From CAXTPV01 sp965276715 (GTDB lineage Bacteria > Pseudomonadota > Alphaproteobacteria > Acetobacterales > Acetobacteraceae): a stretch of DNA of 64,000 nucleotides. Positions 16,260 through 25,244 of the stretch are shown piece by piece. The DNA lies in contig OZ255622.1 of NCBI GenBank assembly GCA_965276715.1, positions 1 through 64,000 of the forward strand, read 5' to 3'. Position 1 is the stretch's first letter. Every line of letters begins with the position of its first letter. The notes below the pieces were generated by a model. That model was not told where the DNA came from, did not search any database, and saw only the letters and a program-made list of their open reading frames with translations. A program made the translations under genes and the position numbers.

Positions 16260-17642
16260 TTGGCCTCGCCCTTCCTGGACGGAAACTACGCGCCCGTCGA
16301 CGACGAGCGCGTCGCGTCCGGCCTCCCGATCGAGGGCCGCATTCCCGACGGCCTCCGCGGCACGCTGTTCCGCAACGGCCCCAATCCGCATCTCCCACCC
16401 GTCGAGCCCTACCACTGGTTCACCGGCGACGGGATGGTCCATGCGATCACCCTCGGCGAGGGAACGGCCACCTACCGCAACCGCTGGATCAGGACCGCGC
16501 GTTTCGAGGCCGAGGCGCGCGCCGGCCGCGCCCTGTTCGCGGGCTTCGGCCAGCCGCTCACCGAGGCCGCCCGTTCGCTCGACAACGGCGTCGCCAACAC
16601 GCACATCCTCGCCCACGCGGGCCGCCTGCTGGCCCTCGAGGAGGCCCATCTCCCCGTCCGGCTCGATCCCGGCGACCTCGCGACCCTCGGCACGGAGGAT
16701 TTCGGTGGTCTCACGGGCCGCTTCACCGCCCACCCCAAGACGGATCCGGTGACCGGCCAGCTCGTCTTCTTCAGCTACTCGGCGACCGGCCCGCTCACGC
16801 CCGGCATGTCCTGGGGCACGATCGAGGCGGACGGCCGTCTCTCCCGGCGCGAGATCTTCGACGCACCCTATTGCAGCATGGTGCACGACTTCGCGGTCAC
16901 CGCCCGCCACATCGTCTTTCCGGTCCTGCCGCTGACCGGCGATCTCGGGCGCGCGATGTCCGGCCGTCCGGCCTTCGCGTGGGAGCCGGCGCGCGGCGCC
17001 TTCCTCGGCGTGATGCGGCGGGACGAGGGCGTGCCGGGCCTGCTCTGGCAGCCCTGCGAGACCTGCTTCGTCTTCCACGTCATGAATGCCTATGACGAGC
17101 ACGCCGAGGTCGTCATCGACGTCGTCGAATACGACGAGGCGCCCCTGTTCCCGCACGCCGACGGCAGCCCGCCGGCCGACCCGGTCCGCTCGCGCCTGTG
17201 CCGCTGGCATGTCGATCCATCCGGCGCCGCCCCGCTTCGGCGCGAGATCCTCCACGACGAAGCGGGCGAGTTCCCGCGCATCGACGAGCGCCGCTCGGGC
17301 CTCTCCTACCGCTATGGTTTCCGGACCTGCCCGCGAACCGACGCGCCCGGCGACGAGATCGTCCGCCACGATCTGCAGGCTCGCACGGTCACCCGCTACG
17401 CCCCGCCGGATGGGCAGCGCCCGTCGGAGGCGGTGTTCGTGCCCGCGTCCGCCGGATCGCCGGAAGGCGAGGGCTGGCTGCTCACGATCGTCCACCGTCC
17501 GGCCCGCAACGACAGCGCACTGCTCATCCTCGACGCCGCATCCATCGAACGTGGTCCGGTCGCCACCGTCGCCCTGCCGCGCCGCGTCCCGTTCGGCTTT
17601 CATGGCACCTGGCAGGATCAGCCGGCGATCGTCTCGAGCTGA
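16260..17642 (+). CDS. Carotenoid oxygenase family protein
   Basis: A 460-residue non-heme Fe(II) dioxygenase of the carotenoid cleavage/RPE65 superfamily. The seven-bladed propeller motifs and the four iron-binding histidines appear in order: TAHPKTDP (about residue 159), CSMVHDFAVT (about 209), CFVFHVMNAY (about 274) and FGFHGTW (about 449). RNGPNP and HWFTGDGMVHA near the N-terminus are also family signatures. TTG start, 3 nt after valS. Substrate (carotenoid, stilbene or lignin-derived) cannot be set from sequence. It faces three SDR genes that converge on it. Confidence 0.88.
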   Translation: MASPFLDGNYAPVDDERVASGLPIEGRIPDGLRGTLFRNGPNPHLPPVEPYHWFTGDGMVHAITLGEGTATYRNRWIRTARFEAEARAGRALFAGFGQPLTEAARSLDNGVANTHILAHAGRLLALEEAHLPVRLDPGDLATLGTEDFGGLTGRFTAHPKTDPVTGQLVFFSYSATGPLTPGMSWGTIEADGRLSRREIFDAPYCSMVHDFAVTARHIVFPVLPLTGDLGRAMSGRPAFAWEPARGAFLGVMRRDEGVPGLLWQPCETCFVFHVMNAYDEHAEVVIDVVEYDEAPLFPHADGSPPADPVRSRLCRWHVDPSGAAPLRREILHDEAGEFPRIDERRSGLSYRYGFRTCPRTDAPGDEIVRHDLQARTVTRYAPPDGQRPSEAVFVPASAGSPEGEGWLLTIVHRPARNDSALLILDAASIERGPVATVALPRRVPFGFHGTWQDQPAIVSS

Positions 17643-17662
17643 CGCATCTGCGTCCGCCTTCC

Positions 17663-18532
17663 TCAGTCGCCGCGCACGACCTTCGTGGGCGAGCGCTCGA
17701 ACACCGCGTCGGGCACGAAGAAGTCCGCGAACAGCGCCTCGTCGCCCGCCTGCGGCGCGTAGATCGAGAAATCGGTCACCCCCGCCGAACGCAGCACCTC
17801 CTCGTCGATCAGGAACTGACCGGTGCAATCGCGTGAGGGGCGCGTCAGCACCGCGTGCGCCGCGTCCGCCACGATCTCCGGACCGCGGCTCAGACGCGCC
17901 ATCGCGTCGCCGCCGAGTGCGAACCGCACCGCCGCGGTGTCGATCGCCGTCAGCGGCCACAGCGAATTCACCGCGACACCGTGCTCCCTGAACTCCTCGG
18001 CCATGCCCAGTGTGCACAGGCTCATCCCGTATTTCGCCATGCTGTAGGCGACATGGCCCTTGAACCAGCGCGCCTCGAGATCGAGCGGCGGCGCGAGATT
18101 GAGGATGTGCGGGTTCGTCGCCCGCAGCAGGTGCGGCAGCGTCAGCTTCGAGCACAGGAAGGTCCCGCGCGCGTTGATCCCGTTCATCAGGTCGTATCGC
18201 TTCATGTCCGTCTGCAGCGTGCCGGTCAGCGCGATGGCGCTCGCGTTGTTGACGCAGATATCGATGCCGCCGAACGCCTCGATCGTCCGATCGACCGCGG
18301 CCTGCACCTGCATCTCGTCACGGATGTCGCACACCACCGCAAGCGCCCGGCCGCCCGCCGCCTCGATGGAGGAAGCGGCCGTGTGGATCGTGCCCGGTAA
18401 TTTCGGATGTGGATCGGACGTCTTCGCGGCGATCGTGACGTTGGCACCGTCGCGCGCCGCCCGCAGCGCGATCGCCAGCCCGATCCCGCGGCTGCCTCCC
18501 GTCATGAACAGGGTCTTGCCCGCCAGACTCAT
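17663..18532 (-). CDS. HSDL2-like short-chain dehydrogenase
   Basis: 289 residues, classical SDR fold with TGGSRGIG (about 11-18), NNASAIALTGT and the YSMAK catalytic pair. The long N-terminal insert (KTSDPHPKLPGTIHTAAS) and the motif WFKGHVAYSMAKYGMSLC identify the hydroxysteroid-dehydrogenase-like 2 subgroup. The usual NxSPPL motif reads NLAPPL here, so the likely catalytic Ser is replaced by Ala; activity may be reduced or altered. It is the third gene of a minus-strand SDR series, 42 nt after the previous one. Confidence 0.82.
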   Translation of the reverse strand: MSLAGKTLFMTGGSRGIGLAIALRAARDGANVTIAAKTSDPHPKLPGTIHTAASSIEAAGGRALAVVCDIRDEMQVQAAVDRTIEAFGGIDICVNNASAIALTGTLQTDMKRYDLMNGINARGTFLCSKLTLPHLLRATNPHILNLAPPLDLEARWFKGHVAYSMAKYGMSLCTLGMAEEFREHGVAVNSLWPLTAIDTAAVRFALGGDAMARLSRGPEIVADAAHAVLTRPSRDCTGQFLIDEEVLRSAGVTDFSIYAPQAGDEALFADFFVPDAVFERSPTKVVRGD

Positions 18533-18574
18533 CGTCGATCTCCTTCGGGATCCGTTTCGACCGGTGCGATCCCG

Positions 18575-19420
18575 CTATGCGCCATCGGTGAGCCGCTCGG
18601 TCGCGTCCCATACCGCACGCCGCAGCACCGGATCGAGCGCCAGCGGATTGGGTAGCGCAATCCGCTTGTCCTTCAAGTAGCAGCCGCTGACGCCGGCGAG
18701 CGCGGGCGACAGCGCCGCGTGCAACGGGCAAGCCGCCCCTTGCTCCGGCGTCATCAGGAACGGCGTCAGCAGCCGCCACACGACCCCGCCGATCCCTCTC
18801 GAAGCCATCAGGCCAGTCGCGACATCCCCCGGATGGACCACGTTGATCAGGACGCCGTCCGCCCCGAGGCGCGCCGCCCACTCGAACGTCGCCATCGTCA
18901 TCGCGAGCTTCGAGCGGCCATAGGCACGCACCGGGCCCCAGTGCCGGTGCAGTTCCAGATCGTCCGCATCCATCCCGACCCGCTCGGACATGCGCGACCC
19001 GACATTGACCACCCGTGCCTGCCCGCCGGCCCGCAATGCGCCTCTGAGGGCGCGCGTCAGCACGAACGGCGACAGATGGTTCACCGCCAGCACCATCTCG
19101 CGCCCCTCGCTGGTCCATTCGCGAGTCGCGCGAAACACGCCCGCGTTGTTGACCAGCACGTCGACCCGCTCGTGCCTTCCCGCGATCGTCTCCCCGAGCC
19201 TGCGTGTCTCGTCCAGCCGCGAAAGATCGGCCCGGGCGAGCTCGAGCGACGCGCTCGCAATCCGTGTCCCGATGAAGCCGCGCGCCGCCTCCAGGCGTGC
19301 GGCGTCCCGTCCCACCAGCACCGTGTGCAGGCCCGCCCGGGCCAGATGCAGCGCGATCCATCGCCCGATCCCGCCGGTGGCACCCGTGACCACCGCCACG
19401 GGCCGAGTGCTGCCACTCAC
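18575..19420 (-). CDS. Retinol-dehydrogenase-like short-chain dehydrogenase
   Basis: 281 residues from GTG 19420. NAD(P)-binding motif VTGATGGIGRWIALHLARAG, NNAG in VLVNNAGVFRA, catalytic Ser in VVNVGSRMS and YGRSK in VRAYGRSKLAMTMATFEWA. The long Ser-Tyr spacing and the NHLSPFVLTRAL segment are typical of the RDH/WWOX-like SDR branch. It overlaps the upstream SDR gene by 4 nt (GTGA). The chosen start fits the SDR N-terminus; the open frame beyond it belongs to no gene. Confidence 0.82.
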   Translation of the reverse strand: MSGSTRPVAVVTGATGGIGRWIALHLARAGLHTVLVGRDAARLEAARGFIGTRIASASLELARADLSRLDETRRLGETIAGRHERVDVLVNNAGVFRATREWTSEGREMVLAVNHLSPFVLTRALRGALRAGGQARVVNVGSRMSERVGMDADDLELHRHWGPVRAYGRSKLAMTMATFEWAARLGADGVLINVVHPGDVATGLMASRGIGGVVWRLLTPFLMTPEQGAACPLHAALSPALAGVSGCYLKDKRIALPNPLALDPVLRRAVWDATERLTDGA

Positions 19421-20226
19421 GCCGCGTCTCCGAGCACCATCTCCGCCGCTGGAACGAGGTCCGGCACGATGCACGAGCCGCCCAGCAGGCGTCCCATGCT
19501 TCCCGCCGGCAGCAGCGCACCCAGCCGCGCCGCGACCCCCATCCACCACGGGAACACGACCCGCACCCGCCCGCGCGCCACCGCCCGCAGGATCCGCCGC
19601 GCCGCTTCGTCCGGCTCCATCAATCCGGGCATCGGGAAGTCGTTCCCCGCCGTCATCCGTGTCCGCACGTAGCCGGGGCAGACGCTGGTGAGCTGGATGC
19701 CCTGCCGCCGCGCCACGTGCGCCTGGCCCACGATCCAGGCATCGACCGCCGACTTCGACGCGCAGTACGCGGCCGCCGCCGGCACGGCCACGAACCCCGC
19801 CGTCGACGCCAGCGCCGCGATCCGCCCCCGCCTGCCGTCCCGCGGCGCCTGCGTCCGCATCACCCCGATCGCCGGCAGCACCGTGTTGAGCATGCCGAAC
19901 AGGTTGGTCTCGAAGATCGCTCTGACGTCGACATCCGTCTCCGGGCCCACCATCGGGTTGCCCGCCGCGACGCCCGCATTCGCGACCACCAGGTCGAGCC
20001 GGCCGGCACGCCCGATCCAATCCTGCATCCCGTGCCGATCGCAGACGTCCATCACCTGTGCCACCACCCGCGCGCCAAGCGCCGCGCAGGCGCCGGCCGT
20101 CTCGTCGAGCGCGTCGGTCTCCCGATCGCACAGATGCAGGACCGCCCCGGGGCGGGAGCAGGCGACCGCGACCGCCCGGCCGATGCCGTGCGAAGCCCCG
20201 GCGATCAGCGTGTGTCGGACATCCAT
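19417..20226 (-). CDS. Short-chain dehydrogenase/reductase
   Basis: 269 residues, first gene of the SDR series. Cofactor motif AGASHGIGRAVAVAC, LVVANAGVAAGNP, ALASTAGF (Ser) and the YCASK catalytic pair, then VCPGYVRTRMT. The C-terminal part has a hydrophobic stretch around VVFPWWMGVAARLGALLPAG, as in membrane-associated SDRs. It starts 54 nt from the ilvD stop, with both genes on the minus strand. Substrate unknown; the neighbouring carotenoid oxygenase suggests, but does not prove, apocarotenoid metabolism. Confidence 0.8.
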   Translation of the reverse strand: MDVRHTLIAGASHGIGRAVAVACSRPGAVLHLCDRETDALDETAGACAALGARVVAQVMDVCDRHGMQDWIGRAGRLDLVVANAGVAAGNPMVGPETDVDVRAIFETNLFGMLNTVLPAIGVMRTQAPRDGRRGRIAALASTAGFVAVPAAAAYCASKSAVDAWIVGQAHVARRQGIQLTSVCPGYVRTRMTAGNDFPMPGLMEPDEAARRILRAVARGRVRVVFPWWMGVAARLGALLPAGSMGRLLGGSCIVPDLVPAAEMVLGDAA

Positions 20227-20280
20227 GCCATGGCGGTAGCCCGCCCGGCGCCCTGGCTCAACAGCCTCCGCCGAATTCCC

Positions 20281-22116
20281 TCAACTCAACTGCCCGACAT
20301 CGCGCACCGCCCCACGCGCGGCACTCGTCGTCAGCGCGGCGTAGGCTAGCAATGCCTGGCTCACCTTCCGCTCGCGCGAGACCGGCCGGAACGCGCCGAT
20401 CGCCGACCGTCGCGCGGCCAGCGTCGCGTCATCCACATCGACCCGCAGCACGCGCGCCGGGATGTCGATCTCGATGATGTCGCCTTCCTCGACCAGGCCG
20501 ATGGCGCCCCCTTCGGCCGCTTCGGGCGAGATATGCCCGATCGACAAACCGGCACTGCCGCCGGAGAAACGCCCGTCGGTGATCAGTGCGCAGTGCGGCC
20601 CCAATCCCTTCGATTTCAGATAGCTCGTCGGATACAGCATCTCCTGCATGCCCGGGCCGCCCTTCGGCCCCTCGTAGCGGATCAGCACCGCGTCGCCGCG
20701 CACGATCTTGCCTCCCAGGATGCCCGACACCGCATCCTCCTGGCTCTCGAAGATCCGCGCCGGCCCGCGAAACACCAGGCTGCCTGGATCGACGCCCGCC
20801 GTCTTCACGATCGCGCCGTCGACCGCGATGTTGCCGTACAGCACTGCGAGCCCGCCATCATGCGAGAACGCGTGCGCCGCATCGCGGATCACCCCGCCCG
20901 CCCGATCGAGGTCGAGCGTGTCGTAGCGCTCCTCCTGGCTGAACGCCCGGATCGTCCGCACCCCGCCGGGTGCGGCCCGGAAGAACCGCCCCGCCTCGCT
21001 CTCGGGACCCACCCGCGACACATCCCACCGCGCCAGCGCGTCCGCCAGCGTCGGCGCATGCACCGTCGGCAGCCCGGCGTGGATCAGCCCGGCCCGGTCG
21101 AGCTCACCCAGGATCGCCATGATCCCGCCCGCCCGATGCACGTCCTCCATGTGCACGTCCGCCTTCGACGGCGCCACCTTGCAGAGGTTCGGCACCCGGC
21201 GCGACAACGCGTCGATGTCGGCCATGCTGAATTCGACGCGCCCCTCGTGCGCCGCCGCCAGCAGATGGAGCACCGTGTTGGTCGATCCGCCCATCGCGAT
21301 GTCGAGGCTCATCGCGTTCTCGAACGCCGCCCGCGTCGCGATCGAACGGGGCAGGGCGGTCACGTCGTCCTGCTCGTACCAACGCCGTGCCAGATCCACG
21401 ATCAGCCAGCCCGCTTCCACGAACAGGCGCTTGCGGTCGGCATGTGTCGCCAGCGTCGAGCCGTTCCCGGGCAACGCGAGCCCGAGCGCCTCGGTCAGGC
21501 AATTCATCGAGTTGGCCGTGAACATCCCCGAGCACGAGCCGCAGGTCGGGCACGCCGATCGCTCCATCTCCTCGCTCTCGGCTTCCGTCACCGTCTCGTC
21601 GGCTGCGGCCACCATCGCCGTGATCAGGTCGGCGCGCTTGGATACGCCACCGCGGACAACCTTCCCGGCCTCCATCGGACCGCCTGACACGAACACCGCC
21701 GGGATGTTCAGCCGCATCGCCGCCATCAGCATGCCCGGCGTGATCTTGTCGCAGTTCGAGATGCAGACCAGCGCGTCGGCGCAATGCGCCTCGACCATGT
21801 ATTCGACCGCGTCCGCGATCAGTTCGCGCGAGGGCAAGGAATACAGCATCCCGCCATGCCCCATCGCGATCCCGTCATCGACCGCGATGGTGTTGAATTC
21901 GCGCGCGATCCCGCCGGCGGCGTGCACCTCGCCAGCCACGAGTTGGCCCAGATCCTTCAGATGCACATGTCCCGGCACGAACTGCGTGAATGAATTGGCC
22001 ACCGCCACGATCGGCTTGCCGAAATCAGCGTCCGTCATCCCCGTCGCCCGCCACAGGCTGCGCGCCCCCGCCATGTTGCGGCCGTGTGTGCTGGTGCGTG
22101 ACCGATAGGCCGGCAT
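20281..22116 (-). CDS. ilvD: Dihydroxy-acid dehydratase
   Basis: IlvD dehydrates 2,3-dihydroxy acids in Ile/Val/pantothenate synthesis and carries an Fe-S cluster. 611 residues from ATG 22116, beginning MPAYRSRTSTHGRNMAGARS. Cluster cysteines are in CISNCDKITPGM and CPTCGSCSGMFTAN; FGKPIVAVANSFTQFVPGHV and the C-terminal ALITDGRFSGGSAGLSIGHI are hallmarks. GAGGGA lies upstream of the ATG. Length and motifs indicate the long (IlvD/Edd) form. A double-hairpin repeat lies in the gap between this gene and xthA. Confidence 0.96.
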   Translation of the reverse strand: MPAYRSRTSTHGRNMAGARSLWRATGMTDADFGKPIVAVANSFTQFVPGHVHLKDLGQLVAGEVHAAGGIAREFNTIAVDDGIAMGHGGMLYSLPSRELIADAVEYMVEAHCADALVCISNCDKITPGMLMAAMRLNIPAVFVSGGPMEAGKVVRGGVSKRADLITAMVAAADETVTEAESEEMERSACPTCGSCSGMFTANSMNCLTEALGLALPGNGSTLATHADRKRLFVEAGWLIVDLARRWYEQDDVTALPRSIATRAAFENAMSLDIAMGGSTNTVLHLLAAAHEGRVEFSMADIDALSRRVPNLCKVAPSKADVHMEDVHRAGGIMAILGELDRAGLIHAGLPTVHAPTLADALARWDVSRVGPESEAGRFFRAAPGGVRTIRAFSQEERYDTLDLDRAGGVIRDAAHAFSHDGGLAVLYGNIAVDGAIVKTAGVDPGSLVFRGPARIFESQEDAVSGILGGKIVRGDAVLIRYEGPKGGPGMQEMLYPTSYLKSKGLGPHCALITDGRFSGGSAGLSIGHISPEAAEGGAIGLVEEGDIIEIDIPARVLRVDVDDATLAARRSAIGAFRPVSRERKVSQALLAYAALTTSAARGAVRDVGQLS

Positions 22117-22138
22117 GTTTTGTCCCTCGCTCAGAAGA

Positions 22139-22189
22139 GGCGGGGCTCTGCCCCGAACCCCGCCAAAGGCTGGGCCTTTGGAAACCCTC
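22139..22189. repeat. Double-hairpin intergenic repeat, copy 1
   Basis: Hairpin A, a GGCGGGGC/GCCCCG-type palindrome, is followed by ACCCCGCC and hairpin B, AAAGGC-TGG-GCCTTT, then GGAAACCCTC. The same plan recurs at 31401-31448 and 39509-39579. It lies upstream of the ilvD start. Similar GC-rich elements are, from memory, frequent in Acetobacteraceae genomes. Confidence 0.7.
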
Positions 22190-22320
22190 AATCAGTGGTT
22201 ATTGACACTGCTCGCTTTGAGTGGCTGCGCCGATCGGCTTCCCATTTGCGCTGCCGCGCGCCACCAGGCCGGCCTGCCGATGTCGTCCGATCTCGACTTC
22301 CATCCCGCCATCGCGTCCCC

Positions 22321-23091
22321 TCAAGCCGCCAGCTCGATCATCACCGGCGTATGGTCCGACGGCTGCTCCTCGCCGCGCGGAACCCGGTCGATCGTGCACG
22401 ACACCAGCCGCTCGGCGACCTCGGCCGACAGCAGCGCGTGATCGATCCGCAAGCCGCGGTCCCGCTGCCAGCACCCCGCCTGGTAGTCCCAGAACGTGTA
22501 GGCAGCCCCGTGCGGTTGGAGCGCCCGAACCGCATCCGTCAGGCCGCCATACAGCAGCGCCCGGAACCGCGCTCGTGTCTCCGGACGCACCAGCGCGTCA
22601 TCGGGCGGCAGCGTGCCGGGGGCGTAGTCCTCGTCGGTCGGGCAGACATTGTAGTCGCCCGCCAGGACCAGCGGCGCGTCCGCCTCGAGCAGCGCCGCGG
22701 CGTGCGCGACAAGCGCATCCATCCAGCGCAGCTTCGCGCCATACCCGTCCGCTCCGCCCGAGTTGCCGTTCGGCAGGTAGAGGTTGCCCACCGTCAGGCC
22801 GGCCGCTCTCACCTCGACATAGCGTGCAGTCGGCGCCGCCTCGGCGAGCCCCGGCAGGCCCTCGTACGACACCTCGAACGGCATCCGCCCGAGCACCGCC
22901 ACCCCGTTGTAGCTCTTCTGGCCGACGATCGCCGCCCGATAGCCGAGCATCTCGAAGCTGGACGGGAACTGGAGCGCCTCGCACTTGATCTCCTGCAGCA
23001 GCAGCAGATCAGGCTGGGCACGCGCCAGGTATCGCCCGACATGCGCCTCGCGCGCGCGCACCGAGTTGACGTTCCAGGTGGCAAGCTTCAC
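22321..23091 (-). CDS. xthA: Exodeoxyribonuclease III (AP endonuclease)
   Basis: A 256-residue Mg-dependent nuclease of base-excision repair. MKLATWNVNSVRAREAHVGR at the N-terminus, metal ligand Glu in LLLQEIKCEALQFPSS, Asp/Asn pair in VLAGDYNVCPTDEDY, RIDHALLS, and the C-terminal SDHTPVMIEL with the catalytic Asp-His. Length is normal. erpA ends 6 nt downstream on a separate reading unit; both are on the minus strand and erpA lies upstream in transcription. Confidence 0.93.
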   Translation of the reverse strand: MKLATWNVNSVRAREAHVGRYLARAQPDLLLLQEIKCEALQFPSSFEMLGYRAAIVGQKSYNGVAVLGRMPFEVSYEGLPGLAEAAPTARYVEVRAAGLTVGNLYLPNGNSGGADGYGAKLRWMDALVAHAAALLEADAPLVLAGDYNVCPTDEDYAPGTLPPDDALVRPETRARFRALLYGGLTDAVRALQPHGAAYTFWDYQAGCWQRDRGLRIDHALLSAEVAERLVSCTIDRVPRGEEQPSDHTPVMIELAA

Positions 23092-23097
23092 CGATCA

Positions 23098-23454
23098 TCA
23101 CTCGATCGAGAATGACGTTCCGCACCCGCAGGCCGACGTCGCGTTCGGATTTCGCACCGTGAAGTGCGCCCCCATCAGCTTGTCGACGAAATCGAGTTCC
23201 GCCCCGGCCAGCAAGTCCAGACTGGCGGGATCGACCAGCACGCGCGCACCGTCCCGCTCGATCAGCACATCGTCGGGCGCGGCCGCACCATCGAGTTCGA
23301 ACTTGTACTGGAACCCGGAACAACCACCCGCCAGGACGGCCACTCGGAGCGTGTCCGGTCCGTCCCCGGCGCCCGCCACGATCTCGTTGATCCGGGTTGC
23401 GGCGCGGGGCGAGACGGAAAACGGCCTGACGGCGATCTGATCCATGGTGTTCAT
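23098..23454 (-). CDS. erpA: A-type iron-sulfur carrier protein (ErpA/IscA family)
   Basis: 118 residues from ATG 23454 (MNTMDQIAVRPFSVSPRAAT). The three cluster-ligand cysteines are in LAGGCSGFQYKFEL and SACGCGTSFSIE; the motif FVDKLMGAHFTVRNPNA between them is family-typical. The C-terminal CGCG spacing matches A-type carriers that deliver 4Fe-4S clusters. The gene is divergent from dgt and precedes xthA by 6 nt, the usual alphaproteobacterial erpA-dgt arrangement followed by argS and the SPOR gene. Confidence 0.9.
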   Translation of the reverse strand: MNTMDQIAVRPFSVSPRAATRINEIVAGAGDGPDTLRVAVLAGGCSGFQYKFELDGAAAPDDVLIERDGARVLVDPASLDLLAGAELDFVDKLMGAHFTVRNPNATSACGCGTSFSIE

Positions 23455-23534
23455 GTAGCGCGGGGCGGCCTCCAATTGAAGCGCCCTCGGCGCCGCCTTC
23501 TGCCATCCGCCAGCCGGTGCTACGCCGGGAACCG

Positions 23535-24683
23535 ATGAACAAAGCGCCTTACGCCACGACTGCCGTCGCCGGCCGCACCCGCCTTCATCCGGAGGACGAG
23601 GCGGCCACCCGCAGCCCGTTCCAGCGCGACCGCGACCGCATCATCCACTCCGCCGCCTTCCGCAAGCTGCAATACAAGACCCAGGTGTTCGTCAACCACG
23701 AGGGCGATTTCTTCCGCACCCGGCTGACCCACACCATCGAGGTCGCCCAGATCGCCCGCTCCATTGCCCGCGAACTGGCACTCGACGAGGACCTGACCGA
23801 GGCGCTGGCCCTCGCCCATGACCTCGGCCACACCCCCTTCGGCCACGCCGGCGAGGACGCGCTGCGCGACGGCATGCGCGATTTCGGCGGCTTCGATCAC
23901 AACACCCAGGCGCTGCGCATCGTCACCCTGCTCGAGAACCGCTACGCCGGTTTCGACGGGCTGAACCTCACCTGGAACACCCTCGAGGGCATCGCCAAGC
24001 ACAACGGCCCGCTGCGCGCGCCGTCGTCCTACGTCACCAACTACGACCGGCGCCACCCGCTCGAGCTCGACACCCATCCCTCCGCCGAGGCCCAGGTCGC
24101 CTCGCTCGCCGACGACATCGCCTATCACAGCCACGACCTCGACGACGGCTTGCGTGCCGGCCTGTTCACCTTCGACGACATCGCCGCCCTGCCGATCCTC
24201 GACGGCGCGCTCGCCGAGGCCCGCGCCCTGCGGCCCGGCCTGTCACCGGCCAAGCTGCGTCACGAGACCATCCGGCGCGTGATCAACATCCTCTGCACCG
24301 CGCTCACCGACGAAACCCGGCGGCGTCTCACCGCCCTCGCACCCGCCGACGCCGACGCGATCCGCCGCGCCGGCCATCCGGTCGTCGCCTACGACGAGAC
24401 CACCGCCCACGCCAATCAGACGATCCGCGCATTCCTGCACACGCGGATGTATCGTCACTGGCGGGTCAACCGCATGACCGAAAAGGCACGCCATGTCACC
24501 GCCTCGCTCTTCTCGATCCTCCATCGGGATCCAAGGCTGCTCCCGCCGGAATGGTCGGCGTCGGCCGGGGAGGGGACCTCGGAACGCTCCGCCCGTGCGG
24601 TCGCCGACTACATCGCCGGCATGACCGACCGTTTCGCCGTCGACGAGCACCGGCGCCTGACCGACCTGTCGATCGCCGGCTGA
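23535..24683 (+). CDS. dgt: Deoxyguanosinetriphosphate triphosphohydrolase-like protein
   Basis: A 382-residue HD-domain phosphohydrolase that cleaves dNTPs to nucleoside and triphosphate. HD metal ligands appear in RLTHTIEVAQIARSIA, LALAHDLGHTPFGHAGE and, later, SLADDIAYHSHDLDDG. RDRDRIIHSAAFRKLQYKTQ is the family N-terminal motif. ATG 23535 is preceded by GGGA and is preferred to an in-frame GTG at 23517. The stop overlaps the psiE ATG by 1 nt (TGATG), so the two are coupled. Confidence 0.93.
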   Translation: MNKAPYATTAVAGRTRLHPEDEAATRSPFQRDRDRIIHSAAFRKLQYKTQVFVNHEGDFFRTRLTHTIEVAQIARSIARELALDEDLTEALALAHDLGHTPFGHAGEDALRDGMRDFGGFDHNTQALRIVTLLENRYAGFDGLNLTWNTLEGIAKHNGPLRAPSSYVTNYDRRHPLELDTHPSAEAQVASLADDIAYHSHDLDDGLRAGLFTFDDIAALPILDGALAEARALRPGLSPAKLRHETIRRVINILCTALTDETRRRLTALAPADADAIRRAGHPVVAYDETTAHANQTIRAFLHTRMYRHWRVNRMTEKARHVTASLFSILHRDPRLLPPEWSASAGEGTSERSARAVADYIAGMTDRFAVDEHRRLTDLSIAG

Positions 24684-25159
24684 TGCGCGTCAATCTCCGC
24701 ACCTTCATCAGCGACACACTCTACGAGAAGTTCGAGCAGTGGGTGATGTTCATCCTCACCATCCTGCTCGTGCTGATGATCGCCTTCGCGACCTTCAACC
24801 TCATCATGGCGATCTTCCACCTCGTCGTCGGCGGCAATCTCGATCCGAACGATCCGAAGGTCTACCCCGACATCTTCTCGCTGATCTTCACCATCCTGAT
24901 CGGCTTCGAGTTCAAGCACTCGTTCCTCAATGCGACCGCGACCCAGACCAGCGTCATCCGCATCCGCTCGATCATCCTGATCGGCATGCTCGCGACCGTC
25001 CGGAAGGTCATCATCGACGACCTCCGCAAGACCGACGTTCCCGAAACCGTCGCCATCGCGATCTCGGTCCTGGCACTCGGAATCGTCTACTGGCTCGTGC
25101 GCGATTCCGAGGCGCCGAAGGGGAACGAGACGCATCTCCTGCCCCACGACGCCAGCTGA
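24683..25159 (+). CDS. PsiE-like phosphate-starvation-inducible family membrane protein
   Basis: 158 residues with four hydrophobic segments (about 20-45, 66-80, 92-108, 125-140), matching the PsiE family: FEQWVMFILTILLVLMIAFA, DIFSLIFTILIGFEFKHSF and VRKVIIDDLRKTDVPETVAI. The family's molecular role is unknown. ATG 24683 overlaps the dgt stop, so expression is linked to dgt. No Pho-box-like sequence is visible upstream, so phosphate regulation is not supported here. Confidence 0.78.
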   Translation: MRVNLRTFISDTLYEKFEQWVMFILTILLVLMIAFATFNLIMAIFHLVVGGNLDPNDPKVYPDIFSLIFTILIGFEFKHSFLNATATQTSVIRIRSIILIGMLATVRKVIIDDLRKTDVPETVAIAISVLALGIVYWLVRDSEAPKGNETHLLPHDAS

Positions 25160-25244
25160 AGCAATCCGAGGCAGGCCTCTTCCCGCCGCCCTGGCCTGAC
25201 ACCGCCCCTGGCCTAGCGTCGCATCGCTGCTCTATGCCTGCCGG

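Noticed and set aside
15894..18155. 753-codon minus-strand open frame across valS, the carotenoid oxygenase and an SDR
   Set aside because: Spans three genes in other frames, repetitive Gly/Ala/Arg composition; a GC artefact.
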